Position numbers and translations under genes: made by a program
The notes under the pieces: model-generated
Databases searched by the model: none
The model's input: the letters and a program-made list of their open reading frames with translations, nothing else
Told to the model about the DNA's origin: nothing
Assembly: GCA_964490325.1 (NCBI GenBank)
Contig: CAZBBX010000015.1
Coordinates: 1-52,174 of the forward strand
DNA length: 52,174 nucleotides
Direction of reading: 5' to 3'
DNA from: DAOPJM01 sp964490325
GTDB taxonomy: Bacteria; Bacillota; Clostridia; Christensenellales; CAG-138
Part shown: piece by piece, positions 37,655-44,891 of the stretch
Numbering within the stretch: position 1 is the stretch's first letter
Layout of the letters: every line of letters begins with the position of its first letter

Positions 37655-38374
37655 TTACGGATTCTGCGCATCAAAGGCGGCGAAGGCAGCCTGCACATCG
37701 GCAAAGCCTGCGGCCTGGATCGCGTCCGCCGTAATGGTGATCTTCAGATCCTGCAGGGCTGCAAGCTCGGCCTCTTTAAAGGAGCCGGGAATGTCGATGC
37801 CCGTGAAAATAGTGATCGCTTCGCCTGCGGCAAGAGGATCGGTGAAATACAGCACGTAGATCTTCTCGTCGTTGGCAAGGTCGGCCGCGGTATAGGTCGC
37901 CCAGTTATCGGCATTGGCGCCGATCGTGTTGTCCTCGTCCGCCAGATTCCACGCAACGTCCATGTGCGCAACGCCATCGGTGACAAGGCCTTGGATCATA
38001 GCAAGAAACTGCTCCGTGGAGATGTTGTCAAAGATCGCGTTCTGGTTGTTGTGCTTGATGGTCACGCGGATGTACGCGGGGCTTGCGCCTACGTTGGTGA
38101 CCGTGGGGTCCTTGGCGATCGCGGAGCCGGGCAGCAGTGCGTCATAGCTGTTCTCCGTCACACGCGCTGCGTTGTCGTTTGCGACATAGTTGACGCTGCC
38201 GTCCTCTGCAACGACCTGCTCGACCGCGGCTTCATCCAAGGTGATCTTCACGTTGCCTACGGTGAAGGTGTTGGCGGCTTGCTTCTTGTCGGTCATGTAC
38301 GCAAGGGTTACGCCCAGCGCCATAACGGACACCAGCAGCACGGCCACTGCGATGAGAAATACTTTCTTTTTCAT
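37655..38374 (-). CDS. TasA/camelysin-like fibre protein with SipW-type signal (b)
   Basis: 239 residues, the largest of the three close TasA-like copies. The signal ends in MALGVTLAYMTDKKQAANTF followed by TVGNVKITLDEAAV, an excellent match to the SipW-type and mature N-terminal strand. Further motifs are ALLPGSAIAKDPTVTNVGAS and YIRVTIKHNNQ, a typical TasA pattern (KDPxVTN). GAAGGAGT precedes the ATG. It is the second fibre gene behind sipW, with 56 nt to the gene before it. Likely a major fibre subunit; relative abundance cannot be judged from sequence. Confidence 0.92.
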   Translation of the reverse strand: MKKKVFLIAVAVLLVSVMALGVTLAYMTDKKQAANTFTVGNVKITLDEAAVEQVVAEDGSVNYVANDNAARVTENSYDALLPGSAIAKDPTVTNVGASPAYIRVTIKHNNQNAIFDNISTEQFLAMIQGLVTDGVAHMDVAWNLADEDNTIGANADNWATYTAADLANDEKIYVLYFTDPLAAGEAITIFTGIDIPGSFKEAELAALQDLKITITADAIQAAGFADVQAAFAAFDAQNP

Positions 38375-38430
38375 GATGATACTCCTTCTCTTATTCTCCT
38401 ATTTCAGAATTTTACTTTGGGAAAGTTTAC

Positions 38431-38970
38431 TTACGCATTCAGTTCCGCCCAAGCTGCGGCTGCGGTGTCGAACTTGGCGTACTGGATGGCATAGGCCGTG
38501 AAGGTGATCTCGGGCATCACTGCGCCCTCCGCCGCCAGCGCGTCCATCTCGGTCTTCCCTACGGTATCCTTCGTGGTGATGCTGTCGCCGTCAAGGACGC
38601 CGAATGCCTGATCTGCAGTGGCCGCATCCACGACGCGGTAGTACACGCCCGCTTCCAGCTCCGTCCAGCCGTCTGCGATGGCGCTGTCAATGTAGGCGTC
38701 GAAGGTCGCGCTCTTTTCGACCTTAACGAACAGCCAGCACTTCTCGCTGCCGCCGATAACGGTCACGCAGGGATCCTTCGCCATCTCAACGCCCGGAACC
38801 ATGTGGTACTCCGTGCCGGTGGTCTCCGTGAGGGTGATGTCGATGTTGCCCACAGTGAAGGTGTTCGTGACGGGGGCGGTCGCGGCGGTCAGCCATGCCA
38901 AGGTGCCTGCCACCGAGACGGCCGCCACCAGCACCAAGGCCACTACGGAAAGGATGATCTTCTTTTTCAT
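38431..38970 (-). CDS. TasA/camelysin-like fibre protein with SipW-type signal (c)
   Basis: 179 residues. Signal part VSVAGTLAWLTAATAPVTNT then FTVGNIDITL, with W in place of the usual Y-F of the SipW consensus. The mature part includes MVPGVEMAKDPCVTVIGGSE, the KDPxVTV motif shared with copy (b), and KCWLFVKVEKS. AAGGAG precedes the ATG. It is the first gene behind sipW (53 nt), so enzyme and first substrate are encoded together. Two Cys residues lie in strand regions that could form a disulfide. Probable fibre subunit. Confidence 0.9.
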   Translation of the reverse strand: MKKKIILSVVALVLVAAVSVAGTLAWLTAATAPVTNTFTVGNIDITLTETTGTEYHMVPGVEMAKDPCVTVIGGSEKCWLFVKVEKSATFDAYIDSAIADGWTELEAGVYYRVVDAATADQAFGVLDGDSITTKDTVGKTEMDALAAEGAVMPEITFTAYAIQYAKFDTAAAAWAELNA

Positions 38971-39023
38971 GATTCTTCTCTCCTTGTTCTGTTTTTCGCT
39001 GTATCAGACTCCCACACTTTGGG

Positions 39024-39599
39024 TTAAGTCTCTTGCTCTGCGTCCGTGCCCTTCTTAAGGGGCTTTTTGCTGCTTTTCTTCTTGTTCTTGCCCAAAATGT
39101 CGGGCAGGAACAGCAGAAGCACGAGCAGCACCACGAACGCGATGCCGATGTATTTCCCCGGCGCCTTGGACAGATAGACGGACAGATAGCCTAAAAGCGG
39201 CACCGAGAAGACCGGCTTGCCGATCAGATTCCCAAACAGTACGGGCGCGCCGTCCTCGCTGTCGTTGGCGTCGCCCTTGGTACGAAAGCGGCCGTTCTCC
39301 GTATCGACCGCCACCACGCGGTGGGTCGCTACCACCAGATCCTCGTTGAGCACAAAGGTGATGACGTCTCCCACGGCCACCTCGCTTGCGTCGCAGGGCT
39401 TGACGTACAGGAGCGCGCCCACAGGGTAGACGGGTTCCATCGAGCCGGACAGCACGGCGTAGGGCTGTAAGCCGATCAGGCGCACGCCCGCCATCAGTGC
39501 CGCCAACAGAACAACCAATGCCACCAAAATGGTGGTGATACAGTCGAAAATGCGCTTTCCCGTGGAAACGCTGCGCTTTTTTGTCTTTTTTCCGCTCAT
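39024..39599 (-). CDS. sipW: SipW-type signal peptidase I
   Basis: 191 residues. A first membrane helix (about 17-45) is followed by the catalytic Ser in LSGSMEPVYPVGA (Ser53) and the ER-type His in ATHRVVAV (His93) in place of the usual Lys, which identifies the SipW branch. Box E residues GDANDSEDG follow, then a second membrane helix (about 152-170) and a very basic Lys-rich tail. SipW removes the special signal peptides of TasA-like proteins at the outer face of the membrane; four such proteins lie downstream in the same operon. Only a weak AAAG ribosome site precedes the ATG, so expression may be limited. It is the first gene of the operon. Confidence 0.95.
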   Translation of the reverse strand: MSGKKTKKRSVSTGKRIFDCITTILVALVVLLAALMAGVRLIGLQPYAVLSGSMEPVYPVGALLYVKPCDASEVAVGDVITFVLNEDLVVATHRVVAVDTENGRFRTKGDANDSEDGAPVLFGNLIGKPVFSVPLLGYLSVYLSKAPGKYIGIAFVVLLVLLLFLPDILGKNKKKSSKKPLKKGTDAEQET

Positions 39600-39760
39600 T
39601 CTATGCAATTTCTTTCGGTCGTATGCACTTTGTCTGCCGACGCAGCCGTCTTTTAGACCGTTCCAATGACCGTGATCCTTCCCGCATTCGCCGACCCTTC
39701 GTTCTGTTGTTCCAAAGAGCGGAGGTTCCATCCTCATTGGTAATTTTTCCCAACTCTATT

Positions 39761-39852
39761 CGCTGCTGCGTACCTTTGCAAAAGCAAGCTTTTGTCGATA
39801 GTTGTCTGGTCAAATTTCGACCATTTCAGGTTTTATTAAGCATAAAGCAGCG
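39761..39852 (-). ncRNA. Possible structured 5' leader of the sipW operon
   Basis: On the transcript strand CGCTGCT (39846-39852) pairs with AGCAGCG (39761-39767) and encloses two hairpins, TGGTC-GAAATTT-GACCA (39807-39823) and CAAAAG-CTTG-CTTTTG (39779-39794). Smaller hairpins follow (GAGG/CCTC, GTCT/AGAC). It could be a regulatory element; it does not match the c-di-GMP riboswitch as I know it. The stems are short, so chance pairing is possible. Confidence 0.4.
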
Positions 39853-39863
39853 TTAGATTGGGT

Positions 39864-39906
39864 TTCGCTTGTAATATGTCTATTCAAATATATTCTTACA
39901 AGCGAA
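39864..39906. promoter_or_regulatory. Perfect 11-bp inverted repeat over a candidate sipW promoter
   Basis: TTCGCTTGTAA (39864-39874) and TTACAAGCGAA (39896-39906) are exact inverted copies 21 nt apart. On the minus strand they straddle TTGTAA (-35, 39896-39901) and CATATT (-10, 39873-39878) with a 17-nt spacer, so a regulator bound to both arms could block the promoter. The promoter itself matches only 4 of 6 in each box. Confidence 0.6.
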
Positions 39907-39970
39907 TAGTCCCGCAAAGGATTGTTAACAGCATAGCAAATGTTCTGCAAATCTACAAGCGGTATTTTTG

Positions 39971-40008
39971 CATTTTAACGTCTAATCCTGCGATTATTTG
40001 CGTTAAAA
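39971..40008. promoter_or_regulatory. Inverted repeat in the sipW-moxR region
   Basis: TTTTAACG and CGTTAAAA (39973-39980 and 40001-40008) are perfect inverted copies with 20 nt between. Possible regulator site. Confidence 0.5.
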
Positions 40009-40037
40009 ATGTGAAATCTTGTTTCTATACGCAAAGT

Positions 40038-40055
40038 TGAGACACTATTGTCTCA
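40038..40055. promoter_or_regulatory. 18-bp palindrome in the sipW-moxR region
   Basis: TGAGACA-CTAT-TGTCTCA, perfect arms of 7 bp; an operator-like site about 95 nt before the moxR -35. Confidence 0.55.
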
Positions 40056-40150
40056 CGCTATGGATTTCTTATGTTTTTGTAATAATCCGTTATATGTATA
40101 AAAATTTACCGCCGTGACGCAATTCGATTACAAGGAACAGACGCGGACGA

Positions 40151-40179
40151 TTGAAAAAAACCCGCAATGTTGCTATACT
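40151..40179 (+). promoter_or_regulatory. Promoter of the MoxR operon
   Basis: TTGAAA (40151-40156), 17-nt spacer, TATACT (40174-40179). The leader is about 57 nt. Confidence 0.8.
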
Positions 40180-40242
40180 GTTGCTGTTCTGTGCGGCGGA
40201 GGCTTTGTTTTTTATGCCGCCGCTGAAAGCGAAGGGGGTTCC

Positions 40243-41172
40243 ATGTACAATCCGAAAGCGATCATCGATGAGGTCAGCAAGGCCGTCGTCGGTAAAAGCA
40301 ACGTAACGATCCTGGCGCTGCTGGCCATCCTGTCCCGCGGACACATCCTCATCGAGGACATACCCGGCGTGGGCAAGACAACCATGGCGCTGGCCTTCTC
40401 CAAGGCGCTGGCGCTGCAGTACAACCGCGTACAGTTCACGCCCGATGTGCTGCCCAGCGACATCACGGGCTATTCTACCTATAATAAAGCAACGGGACAG
40501 ATGGAGTACCGCGACGGCGCGGTGCTGTGCAATCTGTTCCTTGCCGATGAGCTGAACCGCGCCACCAGCCGCACCCAGTCGGCACTGCTGGAGGCGATGG
40601 AGGAGGGGCATGTCACCGTAGACAACGTGACGCATCCCGTTCCGCAGCCCTTTGTGGTCATCGCCACGCAGAACCCCGTTGGCGCTTCCGGCACGCAGCT
40701 GCTGCCCGATTCGCAGATGGATCGCTTCATGGTGCGCCTGAGCCTTGGCTATCCCAGCGCGGCGCAGGAATTGGAGCTGCTGCAGCGGCGGCAGGGCGGC
40801 GCACTGCTGGATCGCGTGTCGCAGGTGGTCAGCCATGAGGAGCTGTCCAACATGTGCGCGCAGGCCGAGCAGGTCTACGTCAGCAAGCCCGTAATGGAGT
40901 ACATCATCCGCCTCAACGGCGCCACCCGCACGCATCCGTCCATTTTGCAGGGCGCAAGCCCCCGCGCCTCGCTTGCCGTGACCGCCATGTCCAAATCCGC
41001 CGCTTGGGTACAGGGGCGGGATTATGTCATCCCCGACGACGTGAAGCTCGTCTACGCCCCCTGCGTGGCGCACCGCCTGCTTCTGACGGCCGAGGCGGAG
41101 AGCAAGGGTCAAAACGCCTCCGCACTGGTGGAGGCGCTCCTTTCAAGCGTTCCTGCCCCGCGGATCCGCTGA
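40243..41172 (+). CDS. MoxR family AAA+ ATPase
   Basis: 309 residues. Walker A is EDIPGVGKTTMA and Walker B LFLADELNRA, with NRATSRTQSALLEAMEE after it, the typical MoxR sequence; sensor and arginine regions follow (IATQNPVGASGTQLLPDSQ, DRFMVRLSLGYP). MoxR ATPases act as chaperones that load or activate vWA-type proteins, and they almost always stand beside a DUF58 gene, as here. The start at 40243 has GAAGGGGG upstream; a longer in-frame reading runs through the promoter. It heads a three-gene operon with DUF58 and transglutaminase genes (3-nt gap, then a 4-nt overlap), a widespread cell-envelope unit of unclear function. Confidence 0.94.
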   Translation: MYNPKAIIDEVSKAVVGKSNVTILALLAILSRGHILIEDIPGVGKTTMALAFSKALALQYNRVQFTPDVLPSDITGYSTYNKATGQMEYRDGAVLCNLFLADELNRATSRTQSALLEAMEEGHVTVDNVTHPVPQPFVVIATQNPVGASGTQLLPDSQMDRFMVRLSLGYPSAAQELELLQRRQGGALLDRVSQVVSHEELSNMCAQAEQVYVSKPVMEYIIRLNGATRTHPSILQGASPRASLAVTAMSKSAAWVQGRDYVIPDDVKLVYAPCVAHRLLLTAEAESKGQNASALVEALLSSVPAPRIR

Positions 41173-41175
41173 ACC

Positions 41176-42162
41176 ATGTCCGGCAACCGCGTCCTCTACA
41201 GCGTAATACTGGCAAGCGCCATTGCGTTCTATGCCTTTGACACCAACGAGCTGGCCTTTTCGATCCTGCTCCTGTTTTTGATCTTGCCCCTTTTTTCCCT
41301 GCTCCTGTCCTTACCCGCCATGCTGCTTTGCCGCGTGGAGCTTTCCGCGCCGCCGCAGGCCGTGCGTGGGGGCGCCGTCCGCTGCACGATCTCCATAAAG
41401 AAGCGCTGCATCCTGCCCGTGGGCGCCGTTCGTCTGCGCATCAAGCGCCATAACCTCCTCAACGGACTTAGCTCGCCTTACGAGAAGCTGCGCTACTACG
41501 GCGTCTGCGCGCTTGACGAGGCGCTGCCCCTGCCCACCGCCCACTGCGGCACCTTGGAGCTTCAAGCCTCCCGCGTACGCGTGTGCGATCTGATGGGTCT
41601 GTTTGCCCTGCCCAAGCGCGCTCCCGCGCCGCTGCGCGTGACGATCCTGCCCGCCGTTGACAACGGGGAGGCCGTCCCCGACAGTCTGCGCGCCATGGTC
41701 AGCCGCCGCAAGCCCAAGCCCGGCGGCGGCTATGCCGAGGAGCACGAGCTGCGTCCCTATCGCGAGGGCGACCCCGTGAACAGCATCCATTGGAAGCTGA
41801 CAGGCAAGCTGGACGAGCCTGTCGTGCGCGAACCCGTCGTACCCGTGGAGCAGCGGATCCTGGTCACGCTGTACCTCTGCGGCGATGCGGCGCGCTTGGA
41901 CAAGAGCCTTTCGCAGCTGATGCGCCTCAGCGACGCCCTGCTGTCCAACGGTCTGCCCTTCCTGCTGCAATGCCCCACCGTAAGCTCTTCCGCGCTGACC
42001 CTGCAGCGCATCGAGAACGAGCGTGGCCTGTCGGAGCAGCTCGGAGCGCTTTGCTCCCTGCCCGCCCCCGCCGCGTACACGCCCGACGGCTCCTTTGACG
42101 CGGCGCGTGCCGACCGTCACTTTTTGATCGGCGCAGAGACGGAAAGCGAGGAAACAGCATGA
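41176..42162 (+). CDS. DUF58 domain membrane protein
   Basis: 328 residues. Two membrane helices at the start (about 10-60) are followed by a beta-rich domain and the DUF58 signature YREGDPVNSIHWKLTGKLDE (near residue 194), preceded by GGGYAEEHELRP. The rest resembles the vWA-like fold that family members carry. DUF58 proteins pair with MoxR ATPases and transglutaminase proteins in the same order as here. It ends overlapping the transglutaminase start (ATGA). The molecular function of the family is unknown; the context points to envelope assembly or regulation. Confidence 0.92.
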   Translation: MSGNRVLYSVILASAIAFYAFDTNELAFSILLLFLILPLFSLLLSLPAMLLCRVELSAPPQAVRGGAVRCTISIKKRCILPVGAVRLRIKRHNLLNGLSSPYEKLRYYGVCALDEALPLPTAHCGTLELQASRVRVCDLMGLFALPKRAPAPLRVTILPAVDNGEAVPDSLRAMVSRRKPKPGGGYAEEHELRPYREGDPVNSIHWKLTGKLDEPVVREPVVPVEQRILVTLYLCGDAARLDKSLSQLMRLSDALLSNGLPFLLQCPTVSSSALTLQRIENERGLSEQLGALCSLPAPAAYTPDGSFDAARADRHFLIGAETESEETA

Positions 42163-44369
42163 GCGCCCCGAAGCTCTCCGCCGAAACGCGGCGGTATTGG
42201 CTTTGCGCAGCGCTCGACTGCCTGCTTGTACTGTGGGTCTGCTTTGGCGTGAGCTATGTGTTTGCAAGCGGCTTTGACCTCCCCTTTACCATCGGGCGGC
42301 TGCTGCTGCTCTCCCTCGTCGGCGCTGTGTTGGGCGTGGGCGTGTGTGCGCAGCGGAAGCGTTTGACCGTCTGCATCGCGCTGGCGCTGCCCCTAATGCT
42401 GCTCCTTTACCTTGTGTTGGCAAAGGGGGACGCCGTTATGGAGGGCTTCCGCGCCTTGGTCGCGGGGGTATGGTCACGCTTTTTTACGGCGCTGCCCTAT
42501 GATGTGACCCCCTGTCCGCTGCCCATCGCCCCCGAGGGTGCGGAGGGTCTTGCGCTGCTTCTGCCCGCAGGGCTGCTCTTGAGCGTCCTGTACGGGCTTA
42601 TCCAAGCGTGGGCGCTCCTTCGACAGCATTCCCCCCTGCTCTCCGCCGCTCTGACCCTGCCTCCGCTGCTGCTGCCGCTGCTTTTTTACTACTATCCGCC
42701 CGACGCCGCCGCGCTGACGATCCTGTTCGCCTACTATGCGCTGCTCCTTTTGACCACGCTGTTAAGGCGCGGGGAAGCGCCGCGGGGAAGCGTGCTCACG
42801 CTCTGCCTTGCGCCTGTGGCGTTGGCCGCCGTCCTGCTCGCCAATTTCTTGTCCACCCGCATCCCCCTGCCGCAGTTTGACTCGCAGCTCCTCTTTGATA
42901 AGCTCAACAGCGTTGCGCAGAGCTGGGACGGCGCCGTCAGCTCGCTCACGGGCGATGTGGGCGCAAGCGAGGTCAACCTTGCCGCCGTGGGGCCCAAGGA
43001 TACCTCCACCGACCCCGTGCTGGTCGTGACCGCGTCCGAAAGCGGCACGCTGTACCTGCGCTCCAACTCCTATGCCGTCTATGACGGCAGCAGCTGGTCG
43101 GAGGCAAGCGAGCCCTACGATGAAGCCTGCTCGCTGTCCTTCACCGCCGATGCGCTGGCTGCCGTGGGCTTGGGCGGCTCCTACCGCGTGGATGTGCAGA
43201 CGGTGCGCGCCCACAGCCTGCTGTTCGTCCCCTACTTCCTGTATTCCCCCAGCAGCGAGGTGCTCGTGGCGGAGGACAAGCTGACCGCCGTTTCGGGCGC
43301 TGTCAGCCGCTACACCTGGACCTGCTGGAGCGGCTCCGCCGACTGGGAAGTGCTTGGCGTCTCCCTGCCCGCACGCGAAAACGAAATGAACTATCGCCGC
43401 TATGTGGAGACGCAGTACCTTGCGCTGCCCGACGACACGCGAGCGGCGCTGGAAAGCTACATCGCTGCGCAGAACTTGGATCGCTTCGGGAGCCGCGCCG
43501 AGATCGTCGAGGCTGTGAGCGAGCATGTGCGCAGCTGCGCCGCCTATACGCTGACCGTGTCGCGTATGCCCTACGGTCGGGACTTTGCACTCTACTTTTT
43601 GGAGGAGAGCCACGAGGGCTACTGCGTTCACTTTGCAAGCGCCGCCACCGTGCTGCTGCGCGCCATGGGCGTGCCTGCCCGCTATGTGACGGGCTACAAA
43701 TGCAGCGCCGCCGCGGGGGAAGCCGTCACCGTCACGCGGGAGGATTCCCACGCATGGGTGGAGGTCTACTACGACGGCGTGGGCTGGATCCCCATAGAGG
43801 CCACGGGCAGTCTGGACAGCAGTGCCTTTGCCACGGCCGAGCCCACCGCGACCACGGAGCCAACGTCCGACCCCTCAAATGAGCCTACCGCCGCGCCCGA
43901 CACGGGGGATGAACCAAGTCCCGCAAGCCCCACGCCGAGCGCCGCGCCCTCTCCCTCCGCCATCGGCGGAACGGGTACCGACACGCCGAGCGGGGACGAA
44001 CCGAACGCGCCAAGCGGGAAGCTCTCCCCTTGGTGGCTGCTGCTCACCCTGCCGCTCGTTGCCGCTCTGCTTATTTGGCTGCGGCGCTATTTGATCCTGC
44101 GGGAACGCCGCCTGCGCCAGCATCGCTACAGCCCCACCCGCCGCGTGCTTGCCGACTGGCGCTTGATCGAGCGCCTGTCGCGCTACGGCGTACACCCGCC
44201 CGAAGCCATCCGCGCCATTGCCAACAAGGCCGCGTTTGCGCCCTATGCGCCCAATGCGGAGGACTGCGCCGCCATCGGCAGCTACAGGGACGAGCAGCTT
44301 GACAGGCTGAAGAAGACCCTGCCCCTTTGGCAGCGCCTTGTGGCGCGTTGGCTGCGCTGTCTGTTCTGA
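42159..44369 (+). CDS. Transglutaminase-domain membrane protein (TgpA-like)
   Basis: 736 residues. Five or six membrane helices lie in the first 230 residues. The extracellular part includes a transglutaminase-like domain with the catalytic Cys489 in EGYCVHFAS, His531 in REDSHAWVEVY and an acidic residue in GWIPIEATG. After it is a low-complexity Thr/Pro/Ala/Ser linker (about 555-615), a last membrane helix (about 620-640) and a cytoplasmic C-terminal domain with charged residues (DUF4129-like position). TgpA-type proteins are linked to envelope integrity. It is the third gene of the MoxR operon. Activity as a peptidase, cross-linker or amidase cannot be told apart. Confidence 0.9.
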   Translation: MSAPKLSAETRRYWLCAALDCLLVLWVCFGVSYVFASGFDLPFTIGRLLLLSLVGAVLGVGVCAQRKRLTVCIALALPLMLLLYLVLAKGDAVMEGFRALVAGVWSRFFTALPYDVTPCPLPIAPEGAEGLALLLPAGLLLSVLYGLIQAWALLRQHSPLLSAALTLPPLLLPLLFYYYPPDAAALTILFAYYALLLLTTLLRRGEAPRGSVLTLCLAPVALAAVLLANFLSTRIPLPQFDSQLLFDKLNSVAQSWDGAVSSLTGDVGASEVNLAAVGPKDTSTDPVLVVTASESGTLYLRSNSYAVYDGSSWSEASEPYDEACSLSFTADALAAVGLGGSYRVDVQTVRAHSLLFVPYFLYSPSSEVLVAEDKLTAVSGAVSRYTWTCWSGSADWEVLGVSLPARENEMNYRRYVETQYLALPDDTRAALESYIAAQNLDRFGSRAEIVEAVSEHVRSCAAYTLTVSRMPYGRDFALYFLEESHEGYCVHFASAATVLLRAMGVPARYVTGYKCSAAAGEAVTVTREDSHAWVEVYYDGVGWIPIEATGSLDSSAFATAEPTATTEPTSDPSNEPTAAPDTGDEPSPASPTPSAAPSPSAIGGTGTDTPSGDEPNAPSGKLSPWWLLLTLPLVAALLIWLRRYLILRERRLRQHRYSPTRRVLADWRLIERLSRYGVHPPEAIRAIANKAAFAPYAPNAEDCAAIGSYRDEQLDRLKKTLPLWQRLVARWLRCLF

Positions 44370-44398
44370 GGGTCGTCCTTTGGCGCAGGCCGATTTTT

Positions 44399-44420
44399 TC
44401 CCGCGCTGCGGGACTTTTTT
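44399..44420 (+). terminator. Terminator of the MoxR operon
   Basis: TCCCGC-GCT-GCGGGA stem followed by CTTTTTT. Confidence 0.85.
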
Positions 44421-44555
44421 CGGTCTGTGTGCGCCGCGCATTTTGGATATTTCTCATAAAAATACCATTTTTGCATACTTATGAGATCATTTGCGCGCCT
44501 AAGCTTTGAAACAGTATGTTCACAGTTCCACAAAACTTTGTTCAAATTGCTTTGG

Positions 44556-44561
44556 TATCAT
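44556..44561 (+). promoter_or_regulatory. Probable extended -10 promoter of the beta-propeller gene
   Basis: TATCAT with TGg one base upstream; the -35 is poor. If used, transcription starts near 44568 and the leader is about 320 nt. Confidence 0.45.
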
Positions 44562-44655
44562 GCTATCGTACCATAAAATGGATTCGTATTTTTATGCGAG
44601 TATGCGCAAATGCCGTCTCAACATCTTGTGGATGCGGCGGCAGAGCGCAACTAAA

Positions 44656-44770
44656 TGCGGTTTGGAACGGGGCAACGACCCTCGTTCAATTCTGCAGGAT
44701 CCGTGAAATTCCGATAAATTTTGGACGCCAAAACTCGTCGGGATTTCCCTCATAAAAGTACGAAACCGCA
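44656..44770 (+). ncRNA. Candidate structured leader RNA: three-helix junction
   Basis: P1: TGCGGTTT (44656-44663) pairs perfectly with AAACCGCA (44763-44770). Inside, P2: GAACG-GGG (44665-44672) with CCC-t-CGTTC (44679-44687), loop CAACGA. P3: GAAATTCCGA (44705-44714) with TCGGGATTTC (44738-44747), then a 4x4 internal loop and TTTTGG-ACG-CCAAAA (44719-44733). All drawn by hand. The layout looks like a riboswitch aptamer but matches none I know. Confidence 0.55.
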
Positions 44771-44891
44771 GCTTTCTAAGCCGCGTGCATGGTCGGCCTG
44801 ATCCTTTATCGGCCGCGCCAAAGTGCGTTATCGAGCCTTACGGGGCGGTTCGGGGCGGGAAGCAATCTATAGTTGGAGGAAGTAAGGTAAG

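Larger units (their letters stand above)
39600..40242. other. Long divergent regulatory region between sipW and moxR
   Basis: About 640 nt without a gene I can support, distinctly AT-rich. It holds the sipW leader, a weak sipW promoter inside a perfect inverted repeat, two further dyads and the moxR promoter (all listed separately). A 70-codon reading ending at sipW starts at TTG without a ribosome site and is rejected. Confidence 0.7.
44421..44891 (+). other. Long 5' region of the beta-propeller gene
   Basis: About 470 nt without a gene. It holds a probable promoter (-10 at 44556-44561), a leader of roughly 320 nt with the three-helix junction described below, a further hairpin (CGGCC-t-GAT...ATC-GGCCG, 44794-44815) and the ribosome-binding site TTGGAGGAAGTAAGG. 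Confidence 0.6.

Noticed and set aside
39601..39813. 70-residue open frame directly before sipW
   Set aside because: Starts with TTG, has no ribosome site and a composition unlike a protein; the region is better explained as leader.
44682..44700. tRNA-like T-loop (GTTCAATTC)
   Set aside because: No pairing stems of a T-arm or acceptor around it; the bases fit the P2 hairpin of the leader instead.
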